Shown: positions 1 to 6,365 of the stretch, piece after piece | Numbering within the stretch: position 1 is the stretch's first letter | Layout of the letters: each line of letters starts with the position of its first letter | Origin: Bacillota bacterium | Lineage (GTDB): Bacteria > Eremiobacterota > SpSt-956 > JAKJGF01 | Length of the DNA: 6,393 nucleotides | Direction of reading: 5' to 3' | Assembly: GCA_029555925.1 (NCBI GenBank) | Contig: JAKPQU010000351.1 | Location: 1-6,393 of the forward strand | Program-made: the position numbers and the translations under genes | Notes under the pieces: model-generated | Databases searched by the model: none | Told to the model about the DNA's origin: nothing | What the model saw: the letters and a program-made list of their open reading frames with translations, nothing else

Positions 1-11
1 TATAGTATTAG

Positions 12-32
12 AAATTAACCAGTGGTTAATTT
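12..32. promoter_or_regulatory. Odd-centred 21-bp palindrome in the operon leader (possible operator)
   Basis: Arms AAATTAACCA (12-21) and TGGTTAATTT (23-32) are perfect inverted repeats around a single central G. The shape fits a binding site for a dimeric repressor or activator. It could also be the stem of a weak hairpin ending an upstream transcript, but no T run follows (TTATTGTCTG), which argues against a classical terminator. The regulator is not identifiable. Confidence 0.4.
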
Positions 33-190
33 ATTGTCTGTAAAACAAATTAAATAAGGCAAATTATTTTTCTTCGTAAGAGCCTGTCAGGCAGAAGCTG
101 ATAAATGGTTACTAATTTACCTGTAGCGGTACTCAGTCACGAAGCTTTAAAAATTAAAAAAATTACCCCTGTATCCATATATGATTTAGA

Positions 191-197
191 GAGAAGG
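191..197 (+). promoter_or_regulatory. Ribosome binding site deciding the kinase start
   Basis: GAGAAGG lies 6 nt before the ATG at 204. It is the main reason to prefer that start to the in-frame ATG at 105, which is preceded only by GCAGAAGCTGATAA. Confidence 0.7.
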
Positions 198-203
198 TTT
201 TTT

Positions 204-1508
204 ATGAATAAAGACATCAAAATTTTAATAGCAGAAGACAGTCTTACCCAGGCAGTAAAGCTTCAATTCATATTGCAAAAAAACGGATATAAAGTCTCTC
301 TGGCCAGAAACGGTAGAGAAGCACTGGAAAAAGTCAGAGAAGAAAAACCTGATATAGTTGTTACCGATATTGTTATGCCCGAAATGGATGGTTATGAATT
401 ATGCAGACATATAAAATTTGATGAAACTCTAAAGGATACACCTGTTATACTCCTTACGACCCTTTCAGATCCGAAGGATATTATAAAAGGGCTTGAATGC
501 AGAGCAGATAACTTTATTACAAAACCATACAGAGAAGAATTCCTTCTGGCCCGTATCAATTACATACTGGTTAACATGGAGTTAAGAAAAACATTACCTG
601 AAAAACCTGAAATTGTAATCTCATTCAGGGGCCAGACATATGTCATCAGTTCAGACAGAATTCAGATAATAGATCTGCTCCTTTCCACCTATGAAAATGC
701 TATTAACAAAAACCAGGAATTGGAAGAAGCAAACAGAGAACTTATAAAGACAAAGAGTGAACTGGAAGAAAGAAATAAAGAACTTTATAGATTGAATGAA
801 GATAAAAATCGCCTTCTGGGTATGGCTGCCCATGATTTAAGAAACCCTATCGGCGCAATTCTGAGTTACAGTGAATTTTTGCTGGAAGAAGATAAAATTA
901 AAGCAGATGAAACTTATGCCGATTTTATAGGAACTATCAGGGAATCGAGTGAATTTTTACTTCATATGGTAAATGAATTGCTTGATATTTCCATCATTGA
1001 ATCGGGTAATCTGAAACTGACTCTCAGTAATGTTGATTTTATATCTCTTGTGGAACATAATATTACGATAAACCGTGTTCTGTCAGAAAAAAAAGGCATC
1101 AATATACTCTTCAATCATGATAGTGATATTCCTCACGTAAAGATAGATGTTCATAAACTGGAGCAGGTATTTAATAATTTAATCAGTAATGCTGTAAAAT
1201 TCTCTTACCCGGGAAGTAAAGTCGAAATTTCAATCAGAAAAAGAGCGGAGGACCTTCTAATTTCTGTAAAAGATGAAGGAAAGGGTATACCTGAAAGAGA
1301 ATTTTCCAGGCTCTTTAAACCATTCAGCAGAACAAGTGTCCAGGCAACAGGAGATGAATCGAGTACCGGCCTCGGCCTTGCCATTGTTAAAAAAATAGTG
1401 GAAGGACATGGAGGTAAAATATGGGTTGAAAGCATTGTAGATAAAGGTTCGACCTTTTACTTTTCTCTGCCTGTTATGGTGGTGAGCGACAGCTGTGAAA
1501 AAATTTAA
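204..1508 (+). CDS. Receiver domain-histidine kinase fusion (REC-HisKA-HATPase_c), cytosolic
   Basis: This 434-residue two-component protein carries an N-terminal receiver domain and a C-terminal transmitter. Seen in sequence: REC at about residues 4-122, with acidic pair E11/D12, phospho-acceptor D55 (VVTDIVMPEMDG), T85 and K107 (TKP). A linker follows at about 135-165, then a coiled coil to about 202 (repeated ELEEAN/ELEERN). HisKA has H210 in HDLRNP. HATPase_c has an N box with N325/N329, G1 DEGKG (357-361), F box LFKPF (370-374) and G2 STGLGL (387-392). All catalytic residues look intact. There is no membrane segment or signal peptide, so the input should come by phosphorylation of D55 or through partner proteins. 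The start at 204 is chosen because GAGAAGG (191-197) lies 6 nt before the ATG and REC begins at once. An in-frame ATG at 105 would add 33 residues with no domain and has a poor ribosome site. It is the first gene of the chemosensory operon and overlaps the following cheW by 14 nt. Its partner and output are unknown; it could receive phosphate from a CheA encoded elsewhere (inference). Confidence 0.93.
   Translation: MNKDIKILIAEDSLTQAVKLQFILQKNGYKVSLARNGREALEKVREEKPDIVVTDIVMPEMDGYELCRHIKFDETLKDTPVILLTTLSDPKDIIKGLECRADNFITKPYREEFLLARINYILVNMELRKTLPEKPEIVISFRGQTYVISSDRIQIIDLLLSTYENAINKNQELEEANRELIKTKSELEERNKELYRLNEDKNRLLGMAAHDLRNPIGAILSYSEFLLEEDKIKADETYADFIGTIRESSEFLLHMVNELLDISIIESGNLKLTLSNVDFISLVEHNITINRVLSEKKGINILFNHDSDIPHVKIDVHKLEQVFNNLISNAVKFSYPGSKVEISIRKRAEDLLISVKDEGKGIPEREFSRLFKPFSRTSVQATGDESSTGLGLAIVKKIVEGHGGKIWVESIVDKGSTFYFSLPVMVVSDSCEKI
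1481..1486 (+). promoter_or_regulatory. Weak ribosome binding site for the GTG-started cheW
   Basis: GGTGAG, inside the last codons of the kinase gene, stands 8 nt before the GTG at 1495. No ATG in this frame precedes the conserved CheW core closely enough to serve as an alternative. The poor match to AGGAGG suggests that ribosomes finishing the kinase reinitiate here (inference). Confidence 0.45.
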
Positions 1509-2001
1509 AAATAAATCCAATCATTATCTTATATTTATACTTGAAAAAGAAAAATATGCCATCTCTGTATCTGCAGTAGAAAGAATATATCGTGCCGTAA
1601 ATGTTACGCCTCTGCCGGAAGGGCCTGACATATTGAAAGGTATTATTAAAATCGGAACGCTTATTGTACCTGTCATAAATATACGTAAAAGATTTGGTCT
1701 TCCTGACAGGGAGATAGAATTAAGTGATCATCTGATCATTGCCAGAACAAAGAAGCTTATTCTGTCACTTCCCGTAGATGAAGTTACAGGTCTTATGGAA
1801 ATAGATGATGAACATGTAGAAAAGAAAGACAGTATATTCCCTGATTTGAAATATATTGAAGGTGTTATAAAATTATCGTCCCATATAATAATCATACATA
1901 ATCTGGATGAGTTTCTTTTCCCCGGGGAAGAAGCACAACTTGCTGAGATAACAGGAGAAAAACATGAATATTCCGGAACATCTGCTCGGAAGATTGAGTG
2001 A
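1495..2001 (+). CDS. cheW: CheW-type coupling protein, divergent (first copy)
   Basis: This cytosolic adaptor of 168 residues belongs to the family that links chemoreceptor tips to the CheA kinase. The CheW fold is seen in the strand pattern from about residue 10 to 147: an early LIFILEKEKYAISVSAVERI, then TPLPEGPDILKGIIKIG, then LIVPVINIRKRFGLP (residues 56-70), and later strands LILSLPVDEVTGL and YIEGVIKL. A charged tail of about 20 residues follows the fold. The family signature normally reads close to GVINLRGRVIPVIDLR. Here the N-L-R-G core has become K-I-G-T, so the usual interface arginine is missing, and this copy may couple weakly or bind a different partner (inference). Translation begins at a GTG inside the end of the upstream kinase gene, with GGTGAG (1481-1486) 8 nt before it, which suggests coupled and modest translation. 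The end overlaps cheR by 38 nt. By position it corresponds to WspB in Wsp-type clusters, but the symbol wspB is not justified. Confidence 0.88.
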   Translation: MKKFKNKSNHYLIFILEKEKYAISVSAVERIYRAVNVTPLPEGPDILKGIIKIGTLIVPVINIRKRFGLPDREIELSDHLIIARTKKLILSLPVDEVTGLMEIDDEHVEKKDSIFPDLKYIEGVIKLSSHIIIIHNLDEFLFPGEEAQLAEITGEKHEYSGTSARKIE

Positions 2002-3484
2002 CCTTATTAATAAAAAGACCGGTCTCTGTTTCCCGGAAAGTAAATGGAAGGATCTGGAAAGAGCTGTTATTTCACATGCAAAAACTATTAATGTTACAGA
2101 CCCGACTTTATGTGTAAACTCATTACTGTCATCACCTGAAAAAGATTTGAGGTTATTCGTAGAAAACCTTACTGTAGGAGAAACTTATTTTTTTCGGGAC
2201 AGAAGAATATTTGACGTTTTAGAAGAAAACATTTTACCGTCCCTGATAGAAGCTGGAGAAAAGACAGGGAAATATTTAAAGATATGGAGCGCAGGATGCA
2301 GTACAGGAGAAGAACCTTATTCTATTGCAATATGTGTCCATAAGGTATTCTCACATATAGGAGAATGGAATATAAAGATTATGGGAACTGATATTAACAC
2401 TGTTTCACTTGAAAAAGCCAGAAGAGGAATTTATACAGACTGGTCATTTCGGGGAACGACTCCCTCGTTTAAAGAGAAATATTTTGAGAAAATAGATGAC
2501 CATAGTTTTTCCATAAAAAGTGATATAAAAAAAACTGTTACATTTTCATGTCTCAACCTTGCAGAATATACTTATCCCGCCATGTTGCATAATACGGATA
2601 TAATATTCTGCCGTAATGTTCTTATGTATTTTTCTCCTGAAGTAAGGGAGAAAATCATAAATCGTTTTTATGATGCTCTTTCAGATAAAGGATGGTTCTT
2701 TATAAGCCCTTCGGAAACATTATGTCTTGAAGGCTCGAAATTTTTTCCCGTCAATTTCCGCCATGCCATATTATATAAAAAAGATATATATAATAAGACT
2801 TTTTATGCAAATACAGATGAAACGCAGACGCTGTCTATGCCGGAAGATTATTCTTTTCCCTGTGAACAGATTGAGTCGAAAATTTTTGACGACTCTGTAT
2901 TTTCTTCATGTTCTTTTGAACAGACTGATTCGATACCTGCTTCCGAACCGACCGGCACAGAACAATTTAAAGAGAATCCGTTTCATGAACATGATATATA
3001 TGAATTATCATTAAAGCTTTACGAACAGGGTCATTACAGAGAGGTTTCTCAGATGCTGGAAGATTTTTTCAGTAAAGGCCATATATCATCATCTCATACC
3101 GGCTCTATGATAACCCTGGCAAAATCCTACAGTAATCAAAAAAAATACGCTCTTGCAGAAGAGTGGTGCAAAAAAGCAATAGAATATAAAAAGACAGATA
3201 AATATTATTATTATCTCATGTCTACAATACTGCAGGAAGAAAATAAGATTGAAGAAGCCATTATATCGCTGAAAAAAGCCATATACATTGATGACAATTT
3301 TATCCTTCCTTATTTTTTACTGGGAAATCTCTATCTGAAACAGGGGAAACAGAAAGATGCAGAAAAACAGTTTGAAAATACTCTTTCTATGCTGGATAAA
3401 CTCGGAGACGAAGCGGTTTTACATGCTTCTGACGGAATGACGGCAGGGAAAATGAAAGAAATTGTTAAAACAATGCTTCAATAA
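1964..3484 (+). CDS. cheR: CheR-type chemoreceptor methyltransferase with C-terminal TPR repeats
   Basis: This 506-residue enzyme should transfer methyl groups from S-adenosylmethionine to glutamates of the chemoreceptor cytoplasmic domain. Seen: an N-terminal helical CheR domain (about 5-65), the CheR signature GETYFFRD (72-79), SAM-binding motif I IWSAGCSTGEEPYS (107-120), the acidic site in MGTDI (140-144), FCRNVLMYF (215-223) and GWFFISPSETL (243-253). The last replaces the usual GHSE with SPSE; a proline at that point is common in TPR-bearing CheRs. Residues about 275-340 form a Ser/Glu/Pro-rich linker. Three to four TPR-like helical pairs follow at about 345-475, for example the pair with A-EEWCKKAIEY, then EEAIISLKKAIYID, then DAEKQFENTL. 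Plain CheR is about 280 residues, so roughly 230 are added by linker and TPR, as in WspC-type enzymes. The start has AGGAGA (1953-1958) 5 nt ahead and lies within the upstream cheW. The TPRs probably bind a protein partner and set enzyme location (inference). Confidence 0.95.
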   Translation: MNIPEHLLGRLSDLINKKTGLCFPESKWKDLERAVISHAKTINVTDPTLCVNSLLSSPEKDLRLFVENLTVGETYFFRDRRIFDVLEENILPSLIEAGEKTGKYLKIWSAGCSTGEEPYSIAICVHKVFSHIGEWNIKIMGTDINTVSLEKARRGIYTDWSFRGTTPSFKEKYFEKIDDHSFSIKSDIKKTVTFSCLNLAEYTYPAMLHNTDIIFCRNVLMYFSPEVREKIINRFYDALSDKGWFFISPSETLCLEGSKFFPVNFRHAILYKKDIYNKTFYANTDETQTLSMPEDYSFPCEQIESKIFDDSVFSSCSFEQTDSIPASEPTGTEQFKENPFHEHDIYELSLKLYEQGHYREVSQMLEDFFSKGHISSSHTGSMITLAKSYSNQKKYALAEEWCKKAIEYKKTDKYYYYLMSTILQEENKIEEAIISLKKAIYIDDNFILPYFLLGNLYLKQGKQKDAEKQFENTLSMLDKLGDEAVLHASDGMTAGKMKEIVKTMLQ

Positions 3485-3496
3485 AGGAGTAATTCT

Positions 3497-4048
3497 ATGA
3501 AAGATACTTGGAAGGCAGAGGCTCTGACGGAAGAAGAAAAAAAGAATATTTTGATAAAGAGAGCCAGAATACTTGCCGGAGAAATTTCTGCTGAAGAACA
3601 GAGGAAAGAAGCATCTCAAATAGTGGAGTTCATACTTGCCGGCGAAAGATATGGCATTGAAGCCATATATGTAAGAGAGATTTTCCCGTTGAAAGACCTT
3701 ACACCCATACCGTGTACACCGTCTTTTGTGGCAGGTGTTATAAATGTTCGCCACCGGATAGTGTCGGTAATAGATATAAAAAAGTTCTTCAATCTTCCTG
3801 AAAGTGGTATAACAGAATTGAATAAGGTTATAATTCTGGAAACAGATGATATGGAAGTCGGGATTCTGGCGGATTCTATAACAGGTATGGCCGGGATCGA
3901 TATTAACAGTTTGCAGGCCTTACTTCCGGGCCTGACTGACATAGGAACGGAATATTTGAAAGGTATTGCGGAAGGACCTTTAGTAATACTTGACGGTGAA
4001 AAAATACTTTCCGATAAAAAACTTGTAGTTTCCGAAGAAGTAGAATAA
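3497..4048 (+). CDS. cheW: CheW-type coupling protein, more canonical (second copy)
   Basis: This adaptor of 183 residues has a CheW fold from about residue 41 to 180: IVEFILAGERYGIEAIYVREIF (42-63), TPIPCTPSFVAGVINVR (69-85), IVSVIDIKKFFNLP (88-101), VIILE (111-115), GILADSITGM (122-131) and YLKGIAEG (153-160). It keeps the arginine of the family's N-L-R-G signature (R85), although G is H and the later P is S. Residues 1-40 form a charged helical extension (EEEKKNILIKRARILAG) of a kind often found ahead of CheW domains in non-flagellar chemosensory clusters; it may mediate oligomer or partner contacts (inference). The start is well defined by AAAGGAG (3483-3489), 7 nt before the ATG, and follows cheR after a 12-nt gap. 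Because it preserves more of the receptor/kinase interface than the first CheW, it is the better candidate for the true coupling protein. It occupies the WspD position in a Wsp-like order. Confidence 0.93.
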   Translation: MKDTWKAEALTEEEKKNILIKRARILAGEISAEEQRKEASQIVEFILAGERYGIEAIYVREIFPLKDLTPIPCTPSFVAGVINVRHRIVSVIDIKKFFNLPESGITELNKVIILETDDMEVGILADSITGMAGIDINSLQALLPGLTDIGTEYLKGIAEGPLVILDGEKILSDKKLVVSEEVE

Positions 4049-4082
4049 ATATATTTTATCTAAATAATGGAGGGGAAAGACA

Positions 4083-6116
4083 ATGAATTTTATTCAGAGA
4101 AGTCTTATGGCCAGATTAATGATATTGTTTCTTGCTGTGTCAGTATTGACTATAGTCTGTATCGGTTATACGACTTACAGGACGGGCAGAGCAGTTCTGG
4201 AGAAAGCATCATCGAATAAACTTAAAGCCAATATGGAAATGAAGAGAAAGCAGGTAAAATTATATTTGAATAGTATAGTAAATGTTTTGATAATAAGATC
4301 AGACAGAAATTTTCGGAAAGCCTATGAACCTCTTAACGTCTATGATACATATAGAGACGTCAATGCCGATGGGAATTTAAAGACCGGTACCGCCGCATAT
4401 GAAGAGATTTATACTAAAATCGACTATTATTTTAGAAAATTCGTAGAAGTATATAAACTGAAGGATATGTATTTCATATGTGCTTCTCATGGTCATGTTG
4501 TTTATTCATCATCCAGGGGAAAAGATCTGGGGACAAATTTAAAAACAGGTCCTTATAAAGATAGCGGCCTCGGAAAGCTCTGGGAAAAAGTAAGGGAAGA
4601 TAAAAAACTTGTTATGATAGATTACAGCTATTATGAACCTGCCGGTGAGATGTCATTGTTTCTTGGTGTGCCCGCTTTTAAGGAAAATAATGAAATCTAT
4701 GGTGTAATAGCAATAAGATTGACTCCTGACGAGATAAACTCTTTGCTTCAATCCAGGGAAGGTATGGGGAATACAGAAGTTACATATCTTGCAGGTTCTG
4801 ATTATCTAAAACGTTCCAATACAAGATTGGACACAGGAAGTACAGTGATGAAAGTAAAGAATGAAGGACTGGCGAAAAAAAATGTATTTGACCTTAAAGA
4901 AGGGCTTGAGATAATAAGAAATTCTCATGGTGAAGACGTGCTTACTTCCTTCCAGAAACTGGGATTAAATGAACAGTTCGGCATAGATTTCGACTGGATG
5001 ATAGTTTCGGAAATAACTATGAATGAAACGCTTGAACCTGTAAGAGAGCTTGAACTGAATATAGTTAAAATTGCAATTGTATTAATTATTCTGATTATAC
5101 TGCTGGTTTATTATATAGCAAAAAATATCGCAGACCCGGTAAAAGAAATAGCCGGTGAAATAACAAAATTCGGCAAAGGAGATCTCACTGTTCATATAAA
5201 GCCCGCTAAAAGACAGGATGAAATTGGTACTTTAGAACATGAATTTGCTTCTATGGTGGAACTCTTCAGGAAACAGATAGAGCAAATACTTGAAGGAACG
5301 ACTGTCCTCTCTGTAGCAGTCAGTCAAATATCTGCTGCTACAGCAGAATTTTCAAGCACTGCCACGGAAACAGCTGCTTCTGTCAGTGAAACAACTGCAA
5401 CTATAGAAGAACTGAGACAGACTTCGGAACTTTCCAGCCAGAAAGCAAAACAATTATCTGCAGGTGCTCAGAAAACAGCAGCTATATCACAGCAGGGAAA
5501 AAAATCTACAGAAGATACAATAGAAGAGATAAAAAAGATAAAAGAACATATGGAATCCATTGCGGAAACTATTGTAAAACTCAGCGAACAGAGCCAGTCC
5601 ATAGGAGAAATAATAGCTACTGTAAATGATCTTGCAGAACAGTCAAATATCCTTGCAGTCAATGCGGCTATAGAAGCGGTAAAGGCAGGAGAAGCAGGGA
5701 AAGGTTTTTCAGTTGTGGCCCAGGAAGTAAGAAGCCTTGCAGAACAGTCAAAAGAGGCAACAGGACAGATAAGACATATTTTAAATGATATACAGAAAGC
5801 TACAACTGCAGCGGTAATGGCTGCAGAACATGGAATCAAAGCAGTGGAACTGGGAGTAAAACAATCTTCCCGGGCAGGAGAAGCTATTGTGACCCTTTCA
5901 AACAGTGTCCTGGAAGCAGCACAGAGTTCAATACAGATTGAAGCGTCAAGCCACCAGCAACTGGCAGGTATAGAGCAGGTCAATATGGCAATGAAAAATA
6001 TCAAAGACGCAAGCATGCAGAATGTAGAAAGTGCAAGACAGCTTGAAGATGCAACGAAATCTATAGGAGAATTATGGGGGAAATTAAAGGATCTTATAAA
6101 AATTTACAGGCTGTAA
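4083..6116 (+). CDS. Methyl-accepting chemotaxis protein with Cache-like sensor, HAMP and MA signalling domain
   Basis: This inner-membrane chemoreceptor has 677 residues. Seen in order: a short cytoplasmic start, TM1 (about 9-31), a periplasmic region of about 295 residues, TM2 (about 327-345, [18 protein letters not shown]), HAMP (about 346-398, with P352 and DEIG at 379-382) and a long alpha-helical MA domain to the end. The hairpin tip is conserved (about 517-556: [16 protein letters not shown], then [22 protein letters not shown]). The periplasmic part looks like a double Cache: a membrane-distal half with [20 protein letters not shown] (131-150) and a second half with [17 protein letters not shown] (232-248), ending in FDWMIVSEI. 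Its ligand cannot be told. Near-consensus methylation pairs are E442/E443 and Q625/Q626, about equally far from the tip, so adaptation by the operon's CheR is plausible. The C-terminus (KIYRL) lacks the NWETF-type CheR-tethering peptide. The ribosome site GGAGGGG (4069-4075) is strong, 7 nt before the ATG, and the gap to cheW is 34 nt. It is the last gene of the cluster. Confidence 0.96.
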   Translation: MNFIQRSLMARLMILFLAVSVLTIVCIGYTTYRTGRAVLEKASSNKLKANMEMKRKQVKLYLNSIVNVLIIRSDRNFRKAYEPLNVYDTYRDVNADGNLKTGTAAYEEIYTKIDYYFRKFVEVYKLKDMYFICASHGHVVYSSSRGKDLGTNLKTGPYKDSGLGKLWEKVREDKKLVMIDYSYYEPAGEMSLFLGVPAFKENNEIYGVIAIRLTPDEINSLLQSREGMGNTEVTYLAGSDYLKRSNTRLDTGSTVMKVKNEGLAKKNVFDLKEGLEIIRNSHGEDVLTSFQKLGLNEQFGIDFDWMIVSEITMNETLEPVRELELNIVKIAIVLIILIILLVYYIAKNIADPVKEIAGEITKFGKGDLTVHIKPAKRQDEIGTLEHEFASMVELFRKQIEQILEGTTVLSVAVSQISAATAEFSSTATETAASVSETTATIEELRQTSELSSQKAKQLSAGAQKTAAISQQGKKSTEDTIEEIKKIKEHMESIAETIVKLSEQSQSIGEIIATVNDLAEQSNILAVNAAIEAVKAGEAGKGFSVVAQEVRSLAEQSKEATGQIRHILNDIQKATTAAVMAAEHGIKAVELGVKQSSRAGEAIVTLSNSVLEAAQSSIQIEASSHQQLAGIEQVNMAMKNIKDASMQNVESARQLEDATKSIGELWGKLKDLIKIYRL

Positions 6117-6139
6117 ATATGGTATATTTCATGGCTTAT

Positions 6140-6275
6140 CGTGACGCGTAACGGGTTTAGATTTCGCATTACACATTACGCTTTACGCATCACGAAACTA
6201 CGGCTGTTATGAAATTATAGTGTATTTCATAACTTATTAGAATTTAAGTCGTCGTGACGCGTAACGCGCAATGTC
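6140..6275. repeat. Degenerate 7-nt repeats in alternating orientation (consensus about TNAYGCG)
   Basis: Forward units are TGACGCG, TAACGGG (6142-6155) and TGACGCG, TAACGCG, with a weak CAATGTC (6255-6275). Reverse-orientation units are CGCATTA, CACATTA, CGCTTTA, CGCATCA, exactly abutting at 6165-6192. The 14-mer CGTGACGCGTAACG occurs identically at 6140-6153 and 6253-6266. The first forward block and the reverse block can pair (6140-6151 with 6183-6194, 11 of 12 positions, one C-A mismatch), so a long hairpin is possible. There is no gene inside and no CRISPR-like spacing. Confidence 0.7.
6206..6233. repeat. Perfect 10-bp inverted repeat with 8-nt loop
   Basis: GTTATGAAAT (6206-6215) and ATTTCATAAC (6224-6233) are exact reverse complements around TATAGTGT. 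A related segment, TATATTTCATGGCTTAT (6123-6139), lies just before the first heptamer block. The right arm with its flank therefore looks like a second, diverged copy of that flank. There is no T run after it, so a terminator role is not supported. Confidence 0.55.
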
Positions 6276-6325
6276 ATTAAGTTAAGGAATATTGTATTTC
6301 TGCTTAAAGGATTTGCCTCTTATTT

Positions 6326-6357
6326 CCTCTCCCTTGAGGGAGAGGATTAAGGAGAGG
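6326..6357. repeat. CT/GA-rich REP-like palindrome
   Basis: CCTCTCCC (6326-6333) pairs with GGGAGAGG (6338-6345) around TTGA. A third block, GGAGAGG (6351-6357), can pair with the same CCTCTCC instead. Sequences of this form (CCTCTCCCTTGAGGGAGAGG with a trailing partial copy) resemble dispersed intergenic palindromes found in many bacterial genomes. That resemblance is from memory and needs a genome-wide count. Confidence 0.6.
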
Positions 6358-6365
6358 GTGTTTTT
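6326..6365 (+). terminator. Possible factor-independent terminator of the operon
   Basis: In the alternative fold, CCTCTCC (6326-6332) pairs with GGAGAGG (6351-6357), and the stem is followed by GTG and then TTTTT (6361-6365). This is the only GC-rich stem with a nearby T run after the receptor gene. It is about 210 nt past the stop codon and the T run is short, so the call is weak. The tighter 8-bp hairpin inside it would compete. Confidence 0.35.

Noticed and set aside
33..70. Sigma-70 promoter using TTGTCT (34-39)
   Set aside because: No TATAAT-like hexamer lies 16-18 nt downstream; AT-rich stretches give many poor matches, so none was called.
82..92. GCCTG-T-CAGGC palindrome as a regulatory hairpin
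   Set aside because: Arms are only 5 nt with a 1-nt centre, too short to distinguish from chance and too tight to fold fully.
50..145. Cyclic-di-GMP (GEMM) riboswitch in the leader, suggested by GGCAAA and TAGCGGT pieces
   Set aside because: The conserved GACGCAAAGC-type core and the tetraloop-receptor arrangement are absent; a covariance-model scan would settle it.
105..203. In-frame ATG at 105 as the kinase start
   Set aside because: It lacks a good ribosome site and adds 33 residues with no domain ahead of REC, while the ATG at 204 has GAGAAGG at the right distance.
2727..3014. 95-codon open frame overlapping cheR in another frame
   Set aside because: It lies wholly within the TPR-linker coding region, has no ribosome site and has no recognisable domain.
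5468..6016. 182-codon minus-strand open frame within the receptor gene
   Set aside because: It is the antisense shadow of the repetitive Ala/Glu/Ser-rich MA domain; its composition is Ser/Cys/Ile-rich and unlike a real protein.
6140..6275. CRISPR array
   Set aside because: Repeats are 7 nt, degenerate, partly abutting and in both orientations, without uniform spacers.
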